From Nocardioides caeni (GTDB taxonomy: Bacteria > Actinomycetota > Actinomycetes > Propionibacteriales > Nocardioidaceae): a stretch of DNA of 64,000 nucleotides. Below the pieces are notes generated by a model. It did no database searches. It saw nothing but the letters and a program-made list of their open reading frames with translations, and had not been told where the DNA came from. A program made the position numbers and the translations under genes. Where the stretch lies: positions 1-64,000 of the forward strand of contig NZ_STGW01000014.1 in the NCBI RefSeq assembly GCF_004912195.1, in the 5' to 3' direction. Shown here one piece after another: positions 25,741 through 35,664 of this stretch (position 1 is the stretch's first letter; the number at the start of each line of letters is the position of its first letter).

Positions 25741-27252
25741 GTGACCACCAACCCCACCCCCGAGCAGGAGATCTGGTTCCTCACCGGGAGCCAGTCCCTC
25801 TACGGACCGGAGACGCTGCAGCAGGTCGCCGACCAGTCGCGCGCCATCGCCGACCGGCTCGCCGAGCTGTCGGACCTGCCGGTGCGGGTCGTGTGGAAGC
25901 CCGTCCTGCTCGACGCGGCCGCGATCCACCGCCAGGTCCTCGAGGCCAACCTCGACCCGGCCTGCGTCGGCCTGATCACGTGGATGCACACGTTCTCGCC
26001 GGCCAAGATGTGGATCGGCGGCCTCGACGCCCTGCAGAAGCCGCTGCTGCACCTGCACACGCAAGCCGGCATGGCGCTGCCGTGGTCGACGATCGACATG
26101 GACTTCATGAACCTCAACCAGGCCGCCCACGGCGACCGGGAGTTCGGCTACATCCAGACCCGGCTGGGCGTGCCGCGCAAGACGGTCGCGGGCCACGTCG
26201 ACAACCCCGTCGTGCGCCGGCGGATCGAGGAGTGGGCCCGCGCCGCCCGCGGTCGCGCCGAGCTCCGCCAGCTCAAGCTCGCCCGTTTCGGCGACAACAT
26301 GCGTGACGTCGCCGTCACCGAGGGCGACAAGGTCGAGGCCCAGCTGCGCTTCGGAGTCTCGGTCAACACCTACGGCGTCAACGACCTCGTCGCCGTCGTC
26401 GACCAGGTTGCCGACGCCGACATCGACAAGCTCGTGACGGAGTACGCCGACCTCTACGCCATCGCGCCCGAGCTCCTGCCCGGCGGCGAGCGCCACGAGT
26501 CGCTGCGTTACGGCGCCCGCATCGAGGCGGGCCTGCGGACCTTCCTCGAGGACGGCGGCTTCGGCGCGTTCACCACCAACTTCGAGGACCTCGGCGGCCT
26601 GCGCCAGCTCCCCGGCCTGGCCGTGCAGCGGCTGATGGCGGACGGCTACGGCTTCGGCGGCGAGGGCGACTGGAAGACCTCGGTCCTGCTGCGCGCCACG
26701 AAGGTGATGGCCGAGGGCCTGCCGGGCGGCACGTCCTTCATGGAGGACTACACCTACCACCTGGTTCCCGGCGAGGAGAAGATCCTCGGCGCGCACATGC
26801 TGGAGGTCTGCCCCACCCTCACCGACGACCGCGCCTCGCTCGAGGTGCACCCGCTCTCGATCGGCGGCCGCGAGGACCCGGTCCGGCTGCGGTTCACCGC
26901 CGACCCCGGCGCCGCCGTCGTCGCCGGCCTCTCCGACCTGGGCGACCGGTTCCGGCTGACCGTCAACGAGGTCGACGTCGTCGAGCCCGACGAGGCGCTG
27001 CCGCAGCTGCCGGTGGCCTGCGCGGTCTGGGAGCCCCGCCCGTCGCTGGCCACCTCGGCCGAGGCGTGGCTGATGGCCGGCGCGCCGCACCACACCGTGC
27101 TGTCGAAGGCGGTCGGCGTCGAGGTGCTCGCCGACTTCGCCGAGATGACCGGGGTCGAGGTCGCGGTGATCGACGCCGACACGACCCCGCGCGGCTTCCA
27201 GCGGGAGCTGCGCTGGAGTGCGGCGTACCACCGCCTCGCCGAAGGCCTCTGA
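25741..27252 (+). CDS. araA: L-arabinose isomerase
   Basis: The product has 503 residues, the standard AraA length. It isomerises L-arabinose to L-ribulose using a divalent metal. It opens with [13 protein letters not shown]. The metal ligands can be placed as Glu in GGEGDWKTS (about residue 308), Glu in [10 protein letters not shown] (about 335), His in [11 protein letters not shown] and His in [14 protein letters not shown] 25741 follows AGGAG. A 78-bp spacer separates it from araD; no terminator is seen there, so it is probably the last gene of the operon. This is the first catabolic step although it lies last. Confidence 0.96.
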   Translation: MTTNPTPEQEIWFLTGSQSLYGPETLQQVADQSRAIADRLAELSDLPVRVVWKPVLLDAAAIHRQVLEANLDPACVGLITWMHTFSPAKMWIGGLDALQKPLLHLHTQAGMALPWSTIDMDFMNLNQAAHGDREFGYIQTRLGVPRKTVAGHVDNPVVRRRIEEWARAARGRAELRQLKLARFGDNMRDVAVTEGDKVEAQLRFGVSVNTYGVNDLVAVVDQVADADIDKLVTEYADLYAIAPELLPGGERHESLRYGARIEAGLRTFLEDGGFGAFTTNFEDLGGLRQLPGLAVQRLMADGYGFGGEGDWKTSVLLRATKVMAEGLPGGTSFMEDYTYHLVPGEEKILGAHMLEVCPTLTDDRASLEVHPLSIGGREDPVRLRFTADPGAAVVAGLSDLGDRFRLTVNEVDVVEPDEALPQLPVACAVWEPRPSLATSAEAWLMAGAPHHTVLSKAVGVEVLADFAEMTGVEVAVIDADTTPRGFQRELRWSAAYHRLAEGL

Positions 27253-27259
27253 TCGATTG

Positions 27260-27275
27260 ATTGGATCGATCCAAT
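27260..27275. promoter_or_regulatory. Palindromic operator candidate before pyruvate kinase
   Basis: ATTGGATCGATCCAAT is a perfect 16-bp palindrome with central CG, compatible with a LacI or GntR type operator. TAGACT directly follows at 27275-27280 as a possible -10 box. It differs from the arabinose operators, so a different regulator is expected. Confidence 0.5.
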
Positions 27276-27352
27276 AGACTCACCGGGGGTCGCTCAGCCC
27301 GCCAGCCGGCGGCCCCCGGTGCATTCCACCCCTTCCCTCCAGGAGACCTGCC

Positions 27353-28861
27353 GTGACCGGCCTGCTCGATCGTCCCGACCCCGTCATCGACGCCGACGTC
27401 CAGGACGCCGCCGAGCGGGTCCCCGCCCTGCCGCGCGGTCGCCGCGCCAAGATCGTCTGCACGCTCGGCCCGGCCACCGCGTCCGAGCGGCGGATCCGTG
27501 CGCTCGTCGACGCCGGCATGGACGTCGCGCGGCTGAACATGAGCCACGGGACGCACGCCGACCACTCCGAGGTCTACCGCCGGGTGCGCGAGGCGTCGGA
27601 GGCCAGCGGCCACGCGGTCGCCGTGCTCGCGGACCTGCAGGGGCCGAAGATCCGCCTGCGCCGGTTCGCCTCCGCCACCGTGCTGCGCCGCGGCCAGCGC
27701 TGGACGATCACCACGCGCGACGTCGACGGCAACGGCGAGATCTGCGCGACGTCGTACGACGGGCTGCCGGGCGACGTCCGCCCCGGTGACCCGATCCTGG
27801 TCGACGACGGCAAGATCCGGCTGCGGGTGGTGGAGGTCAGCGAGACCGACGTCGTGACCGAGGTGCTCGTCGGTGGCCCGGTCAGCGACCACAAGGGCAT
27901 CAACCTCCCGGGCGTCGCGGTCTCCGTGCCGGCGCTGTCGGAGAAGGACGCCGCCGACCTGCGCTTCGCGCTGCGGCTGGGCGCCGACGTGGTCGCGCTG
28001 AGCTTCGTGCGCAACGCCTCCGACGCCGCCGACGTGCGCGCGATCATGGCCGAGGAGGGCATCGAGGTCCCGGTCATCGCGAAGATCGAGAAGCCCCAGG
28101 CCATCGAGAACCTCGACGAGATCGTGCGCGCCTTCGACGGCGTCATGGTCGCCCGTGGCGACCTCGGGGTCGAGTGCCCGCTCGAGGAGGTGCCGTTCCT
28201 GCAGAAGCAGGTCATCGTCGCGGCCCGCCGCAACGCCCGCCCCGTGATCGTCGCGACCCAGATGCTCGAGTCGATGATCACCAACCCCGCCCCCACCCGG
28301 GCGGAGACCAGCGACGTCGCCAACGCCGTCCTCGACGGTGCCGACGCGGTGATGCTGTCCGGCGAGACGAGCGTCGGCGCGCACCCGATCACCACGGTCG
28401 AGACGATGGCGCGGATCGTCGCGTCCACCGAGCGCAGCGCGCTCGACGACCAGCAGTTCGGGCGGTTCGACCGGATCGAGTTCGACCCGCACACGCGGGG
28501 CGGCGTGATCACCAAGGCTGCCGAGGAGGTGGCCGAGCGGACCGGCGCGTCGTACGTCGTCGCGTTCACGCAGTCCGGCGACTCGGCGCGTCGCGTGGCC
28601 CGTCTCCGCAGCCGGATCCCCGTCCTCGCCTTCACGCCCGACCCGAAGGTGCGGGCGCAGCTCGCCCTCAGCTGGGGCGTCGAGACCTACCTGACTGCGC
28701 CTCCGCTCGACACCGACGACATGGTCACCCAGGTCGACCACGAGCTGCTGCGCACCGGTCGGGTCCTCGAGGGCGACCTCGTCGTGATCGTCGCGGGCAG
28801 CCCGCCCGGCGTCCCCGGCTCCACCAACGCGCTCTGGATCCACCGGATCGGCCAGCGCTGA
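27353..28861 (+). CDS. pyk: Pyruvate kinase
   Basis: The product has 502 residues and transfers phosphate from phosphoenolpyruvate to ADP. Motifs are AKIVCTLGPAT, MDVARLNMSHG, ADLQGPKIRL, the active-site KIEKPQAIENLDEI, VARGDLGVE, TQMLESMI and DGADAVMLSGETSVG, followed by the C-terminal domain. The first 25 or so residues are an extension before the barrel. GTG 27353 follows CAGGAG. It lies 100 bp after araA behind its own palindrome. The location suggests control by sugar supply, and it may be one of two pyruvate kinases in the genome. Confidence 0.95.
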   Translation: MTGLLDRPDPVIDADVQDAAERVPALPRGRRAKIVCTLGPATASERRIRALVDAGMDVARLNMSHGTHADHSEVYRRVREASEASGHAVAVLADLQGPKIRLRRFASATVLRRGQRWTITTRDVDGNGEICATSYDGLPGDVRPGDPILVDDGKIRLRVVEVSETDVVTEVLVGGPVSDHKGINLPGVAVSVPALSEKDAADLRFALRLGADVVALSFVRNASDAADVRAIMAEEGIEVPVIAKIEKPQAIENLDEIVRAFDGVMVARGDLGVECPLEEVPFLQKQVIVAARRNARPVIVATQMLESMITNPAPTRAETSDVANAVLDGADAVMLSGETSVGAHPITTVETMARIVASTERSALDDQQFGRFDRIEFDPHTRGGVITKAAEEVAERTGASYVVAFTQSGDSARRVARLRSRIPVLAFTPDPKVRAQLALSWGVETYLTAPPLDTDDMVTQVDHELLRTGRVLEGDLVVIVAGSPPGVPGSTNALWIHRIGQR

Positions 28862-28885
28862 CGCTCGTTGCTGGCGGGATCCGCT

Positions 28886-28904
28886 CGCCCCCGTCGGCGG
28901 GGCG
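28886..28904. terminator. Short GC-rich hairpin after pyruvate kinase
   Basis: CGCCCC (28886-28891) pairs with GGGGCG (28899-28904) across a 7-nt loop in the gap between convergent transcripts. The stem is short and no T-tract follows. Confidence 0.35.
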
Positions 28905-28909
28905 GCGTG

Positions 28910-28993
28910 TCACATCCGTACGCCGCCAGCCCGCGACCGCATCGCCCACAGCAGCAGGTCCCGGGCCAGCAGTGCGACCTCGCGGGCGATCAT
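28910..28993 (-). CDS. 27-codon ORF coupled to the DUF779 gene
   Basis: The ATG (28993) overlaps the DUF779 stop codon as ATGA. The peptide MIAREVALLARDLLLWAMRS plus seven residues is leucine-rich and helix-like, with basic residues. No family is recognised. It may be a real small protein or the remnant of a former third gene. Confidence 0.3.
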   Translation of the reverse strand: MIAREVALLARDLLLWAMRSRAGGVRM

Positions 28994-29370
28994 GCCGTCG
29001 CCTCGGCGAGCTCCGCGTGCTCCGCGTCGGTCAGCAGCCGCGACCGAATCAGGAAGCGCACGCCGTGCGGCGCCTCGAGCGAGAAGCCGGCGCCGCGGCC
29101 CTTGACGACGTCGATCGTCAGGTGGGTGTGCGACCAGTACTCGAACTGCGCCTTCGACATCCACACCGGGACCGCGCGGTCCAGGCCGACGTCGAGGTCG
29201 CCGAGGTGGACGTCGGCGTCGCCGACGAGGAAGTCGCCGTCCGGATAGCACATCGGCGCCGACCCGTCGCAACAGCCGCCGGACTGGTGGAACATCACCG
29301 GCCCGTGCGCTTCGGTGAGGGTGCGGAGCAGCTCCGCCGCGGGTTCGGTGACATCGACCCTGCTGGGCAC
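28990..29370 (-). CDS. DUF779 protein linked to aldehyde dehydrogenase
   Basis: The product has 126 residues and belongs to DUF779, a family repeatedly found beside acetaldehyde dehydrogenases. Its conserved N-terminal part HQSGGCCDGSAPMC carries a Cys pair plus a third Cys that could bind metal. VWMSKAQFEYWSHTHLTIDV and the end GFSLEAPHGVRFLIRSR are also family features. GTG 29370 follows AGGAGG. The gene lies 89 bp after the ALDH gene on the same strand, so it is probably co-transcribed. The biochemical role is not established; a function supporting the dehydrogenase is inferred from conserved linkage. Confidence 0.85.
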   Translation of the reverse strand: MPSRVDVTEPAAELLRTLTEAHGPVMFHQSGGCCDGSAPMCYPDGDFLVGDADVHLGDLDVGLDRAVPVWMSKAQFEYWSHTHLTIDVVKGRGAGFSLEAPHGVRFLIRSRLLTDAEHAELAEATA

Positions 29371-29459
29371 GGGATCCTCCTGGGCTGGTGGTGTCGGTGG
29401 TGCAGTGGTCCCCGATGCGGGGGACGGCATCCGTCCCCCGCACCGGATTGACGGTCGGC

Positions 29460-30983
<1,524 letters not shown>

Positions 30984-31048
30984 GGTGTGCTCCGTAGTGG
31001 TCGTGGTGGGCCGCCCGTGTGACGGCGATCACGACGCTAGGAGTCGGC

Positions 31049-31067
31049 ACGTTGCAGCTTCGTTGCG
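31049..31067. promoter_or_regulatory. Shared ACGTTGCA-N4-CGTTGC motif before the ALDH gene
   Basis: ACGTTGCAGCTTCGTTGCG lies 66 bp upstream of the ALDH start. Its spacing and sequence match the site at 32476-32494. It is a candidate binding site for the GAF regulator encoded next door. Confidence 0.55.
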
Positions 31068-31081
31068 AGTCCGCAGGCCCC

Positions 31082-31197
31082 GGTGGTCGAGGAGCCCCGC
31101 GAGGAACGAGCGGGGCGTCACGAGACCGCTGTGGTCACCTCGCGGAGGTGGCTGCGGACATCTCGTGACGCTCGCTGGCGCTCGCTCCTCGATGACC
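31082..31197. repeat. REP-like inverted-repeat element
   Basis: The left end reads GGTGGTCGAGGAGC and continues to CGTCACGAGACC. The right end, reversed, reads GGTCATCGAGGAGCGAGCG and continues to GCGTCACGAGA. The arms of about 40 bp are imperfectly inverted. The element lies between the ALDH promoter and the stop codon of the GAF regulator. It resembles the GTCTCGAGAC-containing repeats near 52000. Confidence 0.55.
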
Positions 31198-32414
31198 TAG
31201 CGCAGTTCGCGGTCCAGGCGGGCGATCTGGCCGTCGACGAGGGCGCGCATCGGCGAGCTCGACCCTAGGGCGGCCTGCTGGGCGAGCCACATCTCGTAGT
31301 CGTCGCGACCCCAGCCGGACCGGGTCCACGCCGACATCAGCTCCGGGGCCCGGGAGCGGAGCAGGGACTGGCGCAGCGAGGCGGCGAGCCCCTCCCGGAT
31401 CCGCACGATGCCGGGTGCGGTCGAGCGGGGCAGGATCGGCCCGGCGTAGGCCTTCATCGCCGCGCGGAGGTCGCCGGCCGCCAGCTGGGCCTCGATGGCG
31501 AGCCAGTCACCGGTGACGGGGGCGGCGAGCCGGTAGGGGCGGCTGGCGAGCAGCTCGTCCCCCAGCAGGCCACGGAGCCGGTTGAGCTCGGCGCGCAGGG
31601 TCGACCTACCGCCGTCCTCCTCGTAGAGCAGCACGCCCAGCTCGTCCCCGGTCAGGCCCGTGGGGGAGGAGGCGAGCAGCGCGACGATCTCGCTGTGGCG
31701 ACGGGAGAGGCGGAGGCGGGTGAGCTTGCCGCGGCCGTCGTCGACAGTCACCAGGGCCTCGTCGTGGCCGAGCAGCTCGAGCAGCAGGCGCAGCCCTGCG
31801 CGCCCGTCCGTGGGCGGCCGGGGAGGCGCGACACGGGCGAGCTCGGCCTCGGCGAGCCGGGCGGCCGCGCGCACCATCGCCATGGTCTGCGGCACGACGA
31901 TCGCATCGCCGCCCGTCACGTCGAGCACGCCGAGCAGCTGGCTGCTGGCGGGGTCGTGGATCGGTGTGGCCGCACAGCTCCAGGAGCGCACGGAGGAGCG
32001 GAAGTGCTCCTCACGGGTGATGAAGGCCTCGCGTCCGGTGGCCAGGGCGAGGCCGGGTGCGTTGGTGCCGGCGAGCCGCTCGTCCCAGTTGCTGCCCTCG
32101 ACGAAGCCGATCCGCTCGGCCTGGCGCAGCTTGTCGGGGTTGCCGCAGACCCACAGCAAGGTGCCGTCGGCGTCGGCGAGGGCCATCACGGCACCGCAGT
32201 CGCGAACCTCGCGGCCGAGGACGTCGTCGAGGAGCGGGAACACGCGGGCGAGGGGATGGGCCTCGCGCTGGCCGCGCAGGTCGGGGGTCTCGAGCGCGAT
32301 CGGCGCCTCGGCCTGGGTGACCTCGACCCCGGCAGCGGCGGAGCGCTCCCAGGAGGCGGCGACCTCGGCGCGCATGCCGGGTGCGTCGCTCCTGCTCATG
32401 AGTCCAGTAGACAT
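31197..32414 (-). CDS. GAF-domain transcriptional regulator of the aldehyde dehydrogenase unit
   Basis: The product has about 405 residues. The N-terminal half includes an AcoR-like start (AEVAASWERSAAAGV) and a GAF sensor domain with NWDERLAGTNAPGLALATGR and CAATPIHDPASSQLLGVLDVTGG. The C-terminal half contains RLSRRHSEIVALLASSPTGLTGDELGVLLYEEDGG followed by TLRAELNRLRGLLGDE, which looks like a winged-helix DNA-binding module and not the AAA+ and Fis domains of true AcoR. ATG 32414 follows GGGGGA; ATG 32399 is an alternative. It probably activates the ALDH gene in response to an aldehyde, alcohol or acetoin-like signal. The ligand is not known. Confidence 0.82.
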   Translation of the reverse strand: MSTGLMSRSDAPGMRAEVAASWERSAAAGVEVTQAEAPIALETPDLRGQREAHPLARVFPLLDDVLGREVRDCGAVMALADADGTLLWVCGNPDKLRQAERIGFVEGSNWDERLAGTNAPGLALATGREAFITREEHFRSSVRSWSCAATPIHDPASSQLLGVLDVTGGDAIVVPQTMAMVRAAARLAEAELARVAPPRPPTDGRAGLRLLLELLGHDEALVTVDDGRGKLTRLRLSRRHSEIVALLASSPTGLTGDELGVLLYEEDGGRSTLRAELNRLRGLLGDELLASRPYRLAAPVTGDWLAIEAQLAAGDLRAAMKAYAGPILPRSTAPGIVRIREGLAASLRQSLLRSRAPELMSAWTRSGWGRDDYEMWLAQQAALGSSSPMRALVDGQIARLDRELR

Positions 32415-32475
32415 CGTCGTCCCCCGTGTGACCAGCGTCTCGTCCCGTCTGCCTCGGGCCCACGATCCGCCCGCA

Positions 32476-32494
32476 ACGTTGCATCGACGTTGCA
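32476..32494. promoter_or_regulatory. Shared ACGTTGCA-N4-CGTTGC motif before the GAF regulator
   Basis: ACGTTGCATCGACGTTGCA lies 62 bp upstream of the regulator start, nearly the same distance as the matching site before ALDH. A perfect GCAACGTTGC palindrome (32473-32482) overlaps it. This suggests autoregulation by the GAF protein. Confidence 0.55.
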
Positions 32495-32514
32495 CGCCCC
32501 GCCGAGGTGCGCCG

Positions 32515-32580
32515 GTCTCTCGCGCGAAGTGTGGGGCTTTCTCGGTCGAGGTGCGGGCTTTTCTCGGTCGAGATGCGACG
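32515..32580. repeat. Tandem repeat, about three copies of a 22-bp TTTCTC unit
   Basis: About three imperfect copies follow one another, with cores CTTTCTCGGTCGAGGTGCGG and CTTTTCTCGGTCGAGATGCG. The unit matches the larger array at 62187-62346. It lies in the intergenic region between the GAF regulator and the GyrI-like gene. Confidence 0.6.
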
Positions 32581-32619
32581 AGGCGATGAGTACGGCGGCT
32601 GTCGGTGGTCTGAGCGAGC

Positions 32620-33102
32620 ATGGCCGACATGACCCCCGCCCCCCTCATCCTCACCGACGTTCCCGCCGCCGAGCCCACCGTGGTGGAGGTGGCCGGCGAC
32701 ATCCCGGTCGTCCAGCTGCGCCACACCGCCGTCACGTTCGACGACCTCGGCAGCATCTTCGACTCCGGCTACTCCGTCCTCGCCCAGCTCGGTCCGATCG
32801 GACCCGGCTACGCGATCTACGACGGCGACATGGACAAGCCGTTCGACGTCACCCTCGGCTTCCCGGTGGCGCAGGTGCCGGCGCAGCTGCCCGACGGCGT
32901 CGAGGCGTCGACCTTCCCGGGCGGCTCCGTCCTGCTCGTCTCCCACCTCGGGTCCTTCGAGGACCTGATGCCGGCGTGGGAGCGGTTCGTCGCCCACGAG
33001 AAGGCGCCGCAGAGCCTGCGGGCGATCGAGATCTACGTGACCGATCCGTCGGTCACCCCGGTGGAGCAGCAGCGCACCGACCTGCTGCTGCCGCTCTCCT
33101 GA
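32620..33102 (+). CDS. GyrI-like small-molecule-binding domain protein
   Basis: The product has 160 residues. The segment VVQLRHTAVTFDDLGSIFDS, followed by GPGYAIYDGDMDKPFDVTLGFPV and GSVLLVSHLGSFEDLMPAWERFV, matches the GyrI-like / AraC effector-binding fold, which usually binds small hydrophobic ligands. No DNA-binding domain is attached, so it is a stand-alone binder. ATG 32620 or 32629 could start it. It is transcribed toward a convergent HAD phosphatase gene with 18 bp between them. Function beyond the fold is unknown. Confidence 0.75.
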   Translation: MADMTPAPLILTDVPAAEPTVVEVAGDIPVVQLRHTAVTFDDLGSIFDSGYSVLAQLGPIGPGYAIYDGDMDKPFDVTLGFPVAQVPAQLPDGVEASTFPGGSVLLVSHLGSFEDLMPAWERFVAHEKAPQSLRAIEIYVTDPSVTPVEQQRTDLLLPLS

Positions 33103-33120
33103 GCAGCGCGCCGGTCAGGG

Positions 33121-33750
33121 TCAGCGGCCGGCCAGGTGCCGGTCCAGCCAGCCGGGGAACGCGGTCAGGTCGTCGAGCACGACGTGCGTGCCGGCGTCCA
33201 TCAGCTCCTCGCGACTGCACCCGCCCGTCAGCACCGAGACACTGGTGACACCGGCTGCGAGCGCGCCCTCGACGTCGTGGACGTGGTCGCCGACGTAGAT
33301 CTGCGCACCCTCCCGCTGCAGCGCCGCCGCCTTGCCGATGCCCCACACCTCGCCCTCGATGAGGTCGACGTCGAAGCCCAGGTGGTCGACGTGCCGCTGC
33401 ACGTTGGGCGTGAACTTGCCGCTGATCACGACGATCCGCCCGCCGTGTCGTCGTACGGCGGCCAGGGACTCGTGCGCGCCCGGGAACGCGCCGACGGCGG
33501 GGACGGCGTGGTCGGGGTAGAGCACGCGGAAGCGGTCGACCGCGGGCTGGATGGCCTCCTCGGCCAAGTGCGGCTCGAGCATCATCGACAGCGGCGGGCC
33601 GAGCACGGCGGTCATCAGCTCGACCGGGAAGTCGACCTCGAGCTCGGTGCCGAGCGCGCGCAGCACGGCCTGGAAGCCGAGGGTCGTGTCGATGAGTGTC
33701 ATGTCGAGGTCGAACCCGACGACCAGGTCTCCGCTCACCTCGCTGCGCAT
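33121..33750 (-). CDS. HAD-superfamily hydrolase
   Basis: The product has 209 residues. Motif I is GFDLDMTLIDT with the nucleophile Asp, motif II is VVISGK, the Lys is at GIGKAAAL and motif IV is IYVGDHVHDVEGA. The cap resembles that of phosphoglycolate-phosphatase-like enzymes. It is a cytosolic Mg-dependent phosphatase of unknown substrate. A 161-bp inverted-repeat element begins 11 bp upstream of its start codon, inside what should be its promoter region. Confidence 0.88.
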   Translation of the reverse strand: MRSEVSGDLVVGFDLDMTLIDTTLGFQAVLRALGTELEVDFPVELMTAVLGPPLSMMLEPHLAEEAIQPAVDRFRVLYPDHAVPAVGAFPGAHESLAAVRRHGGRIVVISGKFTPNVQRHVDHLGFDVDLIEGEVWGIGKAAALQREGAQIYVGDHVHDVEGALAAGVTSVSVLTGGCSREELMDAGTHVVLDDLTAFPGWLDRHLAGR

Positions 33751-33760
33751 GCCCGAACTC

Positions 33761-33921
33761 TAGGGAACCACTGATCAATCCCGCCTACTGCGCGCCGCGA
33801 TGCGGCACGCTGGCGGCGCCAGGGACGCTCGAAAGGCGCCCAGCCTGTCTTCGCGCCCCTGGCTTGCCAGCGCACTCGCCTCGCGACGCTCGCGACGGCG
33901 CCATTGATCAGTGCTTCCCTA
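33761..33921. repeat. 161-bp inverted-repeat element, second copy of the family
   Basis: TAGGGAACCACTGATCAAT (33761-33779) and ATTGATCAGTGCTTCCCTA (33903-33921) are inverted repeats with one mismatch in 19. The interior shares CCGCCT(A)CTGCGCG, GCACGCTGGCGGCG, CTTGCCA and CGCTCGCGACGGCG with the 152-bp element in the GH51 gene. Both have an AGTGCTTC core in the terminal repeat. No transposase is encoded, so this resembles a MITE or large REP element. Confidence 0.75.
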
Positions 33922-33996
33922 GGTCGCCTCGCACCCGGACCCGGTGTCGCCGGGCGCGATTTCAGCGCCGGTTCGGGCTCCGGTAATGTTCCCCGC

Positions 33997-34086
33997 GGTG
34001 GCGTGTCCGAGCGGCCTAAGGAGAACGCCTCGAAAGCGTTTGTGGGCGCAAGTCCACCGAGGGGTCAAATCCCTCCGCCACCGCCA
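33997..34086 (+). tRNA. tRNA-Ser (CGA), CCA encoded
   Basis: The acceptor stem GGTGGCG pairs with CGCCACC. The anticodon arm is AACGC-CTCGAAA-GCGTT, giving anticodon CGA, which reads UCG. A long variable arm (GTGGGC/GTCCAC region) marks a class II tRNA. The T arm is GAGGG-GTCAAAT-CCCTC. Discriminator G is followed by an encoded CCA at 34084-34086. The length is 90 nt including CCA. Confidence 0.96.
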
Positions 34087-34092
34087 GCAGCA

Positions 34093-34134
34093 CGAGAAGC
34101 CCCCGTCGAGCGACAGCCCGGCGGGGGCTTCTCG
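34093..34134 (+). terminator. Hairpin terminator after tRNA-Ser
   Basis: CGAGAAGCCCCCG (34093-34105) pairs with CGGGGGCTTCTCG (34122-34134), a perfect 13-bp stem starting 7 nt after the tRNA. The T-tract is weak, as is common in GC-rich actinobacteria. Confidence 0.8.
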
Positions 34135-34178
34135 CGTCCGCCGGGAGTGGGTGCCCGCCGTCGCCGTACGCTCGAACC

Positions 34179-35639
34179 ATGACGACGCAGGCGACCGGGG
34201 CGGCGACGCTCCAGCACCGGTTCGCGACCGCCCTGCCCGAGCTCGCCCTTCCCGCACAGGCGGCCGAGGCGCCTGACCCGCGGCTCGTGGTCCTGAACGA
34301 GCCGCTCGCGCGCGAGCTGGGACTCGACCCGGACCGGCTGCGGAGCCCGGAGGGGCTGGGACTGCTGACCGGCACCGTCGTCCCGGAGGGGGCGACGCCG
34401 GTGGCGCAGGCCTATGCCGGCCACCAGTTCGGCGGGTTCGCCCAGCTCGGTGACGGGCGGGCGCTGCTGATGGGGGAGCTGGTCGATGCCGACGGTCGGC
34501 TGCGCGACCTCCACCTCAAGGGCTCGGGCCGGACCCGTTTCGCCCGCGGGGGTGACGGGCTCGCGGCGCTCGGGCCGATGCTGCGGGAATACGTCGTCAG
34601 CGAGGCCATGCACGCTCTCGGCATCCCCACGACCCGCTCGCTGGCGGTGGTCACCACGGGCCGCGGCGTCCACCGCGAGACCGTGCTCCCGGGGGCCGTG
34701 CTGGCCCGCGTGGCGAGCAGCCACCTGCGCGTCGGCACCGTGCAGCTCGCGCGGGCGACCGACGACGTCGACCTGCTGTGGCGGGTCGCCGACCACGCCA
34801 TCGAGCGCCACCACCCGGAGGCCGCGGCCGAGCCGAACCCCTGTCTCGCGCTCTATCGCGCCGTCATCGCGGCGCAGGCCGGGCTGGTCGCACGCTGGAT
34901 GCTCGTGGGCTTCGTGCACGGCGTCATGAACACCGACAACGTGACCCTGTCGGGCGAGACGATCGACTACGGCCCGTGCGCCTTCCTCGACGCCTTCGAC
35001 CCGCACACGGTCTTCAGCTCGATCGACGAGGGCGGGCGCTACGCCTACGGCAACCAGCCGCCGATCGCGGAGTGGAACCTCGCCCGGCTCGGCGAGGCCC
35101 TGCTGCCGCTCCTCGCCGACGAGCAGGACCGGGCCGTGGAGATCGCGACGGAGGCGCTCGGCTCGTTCCGCGAGGAGTACGCCGCGTCGTACGCCGCCGG
35201 GCTGCGGGCCAAGCTCGGCCTGACCGCCTGTGACGACCTCGAGGCGATCGAGCGGCTGGGCACGTCCGTGTTCGAGCTGCTGCAGGCCAGCCACGTCGAC
35301 CACACCTCGTTCTGGCGCCACCTCGCCACCGCTGCGCGCGGCGACAGCGAGCCGGTGCGTGGCGTGTTCCTCGACCTCGCCGGGATCGACGCGTGGCTCG
35401 AGGACTGGCGTGCGCTGTGCCCCGACGCCGACGCGATGGACCGGGTCAACCCCGTGCACATCCCCCGCAACCACCTCGTCGAGGAGGCCCTCGACGCCGC
35501 CACGGCCGGGGACCTCGCGCCGCTGGAGCGGCTCCTCGAGGCGGTGCGCTCGCCCTTCGACCCGGTCCCGGGTCTCGAGCGGTACGCCGAGCCGGCGCCC
35601 GCCGACTTCGGGCGCTACCGCACCTTCTGCGGCACCTGA
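34179..35639 (+). CDS. selO: SelO-family protein adenylyltransferase (YdiU)
   Basis: The product has 486 residues, the usual length for SelO/YdiU. SelO is a pseudokinase-fold enzyme that transfers AMP from ATP to protein hydroxyl groups, linked to redox stress. Visible motifs are [53 protein letters not shown] and the metal-binding [20 protein letters not shown]. It ends YRTFCGT, with Cys and not selenocysteine at the C-terminal redox site. It follows the tRNA-Ser terminator by about 45 bp. The gene name assignment rests on motif recognition. Confidence 0.93.
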   Translation: MTTQATGAATLQHRFATALPELALPAQAAEAPDPRLVVLNEPLARELGLDPDRLRSPEGLGLLTGTVVPEGATPVAQAYAGHQFGGFAQLGDGRALLMGELVDADGRLRDLHLKGSGRTRFARGGDGLAALGPMLREYVVSEAMHALGIPTTRSLAVVTTGRGVHRETVLPGAVLARVASSHLRVGTVQLARATDDVDLLWRVADHAIERHHPEAAAEPNPCLALYRAVIAAQAGLVARWMLVGFVHGVMNTDNVTLSGETIDYGPCAFLDAFDPHTVFSSIDEGGRYAYGNQPPIAEWNLARLGEALLPLLADEQDRAVEIATEALGSFREEYAASYAAGLRAKLGLTACDDLEAIERLGTSVFELLQASHVDHTSFWRHLATAARGDSEPVRGVFLDLAGIDAWLEDWRALCPDADAMDRVNPVHIPRNHLVEEALDAATAGDLAPLERLLEAVRSPFDPVPGLERYAEPAPADFGRYRTFCGT

Positions 35640-35664
35640 GAGTCTCCGCAGCCGCCTCAACCGG

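Noticed and set aside
33761..34086. Integrative element attached at tRNA-Ser
   Set aside because: No integrase gene and no duplicated tRNA 3' end were seen; the inverted-repeat element lies upstream of the tRNA, not at its 3' end.
35630..35639. Selenocysteine codon at the SelO C terminus
   Set aside because: The frame ends TFCGT with a normal Cys codon followed by TGA as the true stop; no SECIS-like structure was recognised.
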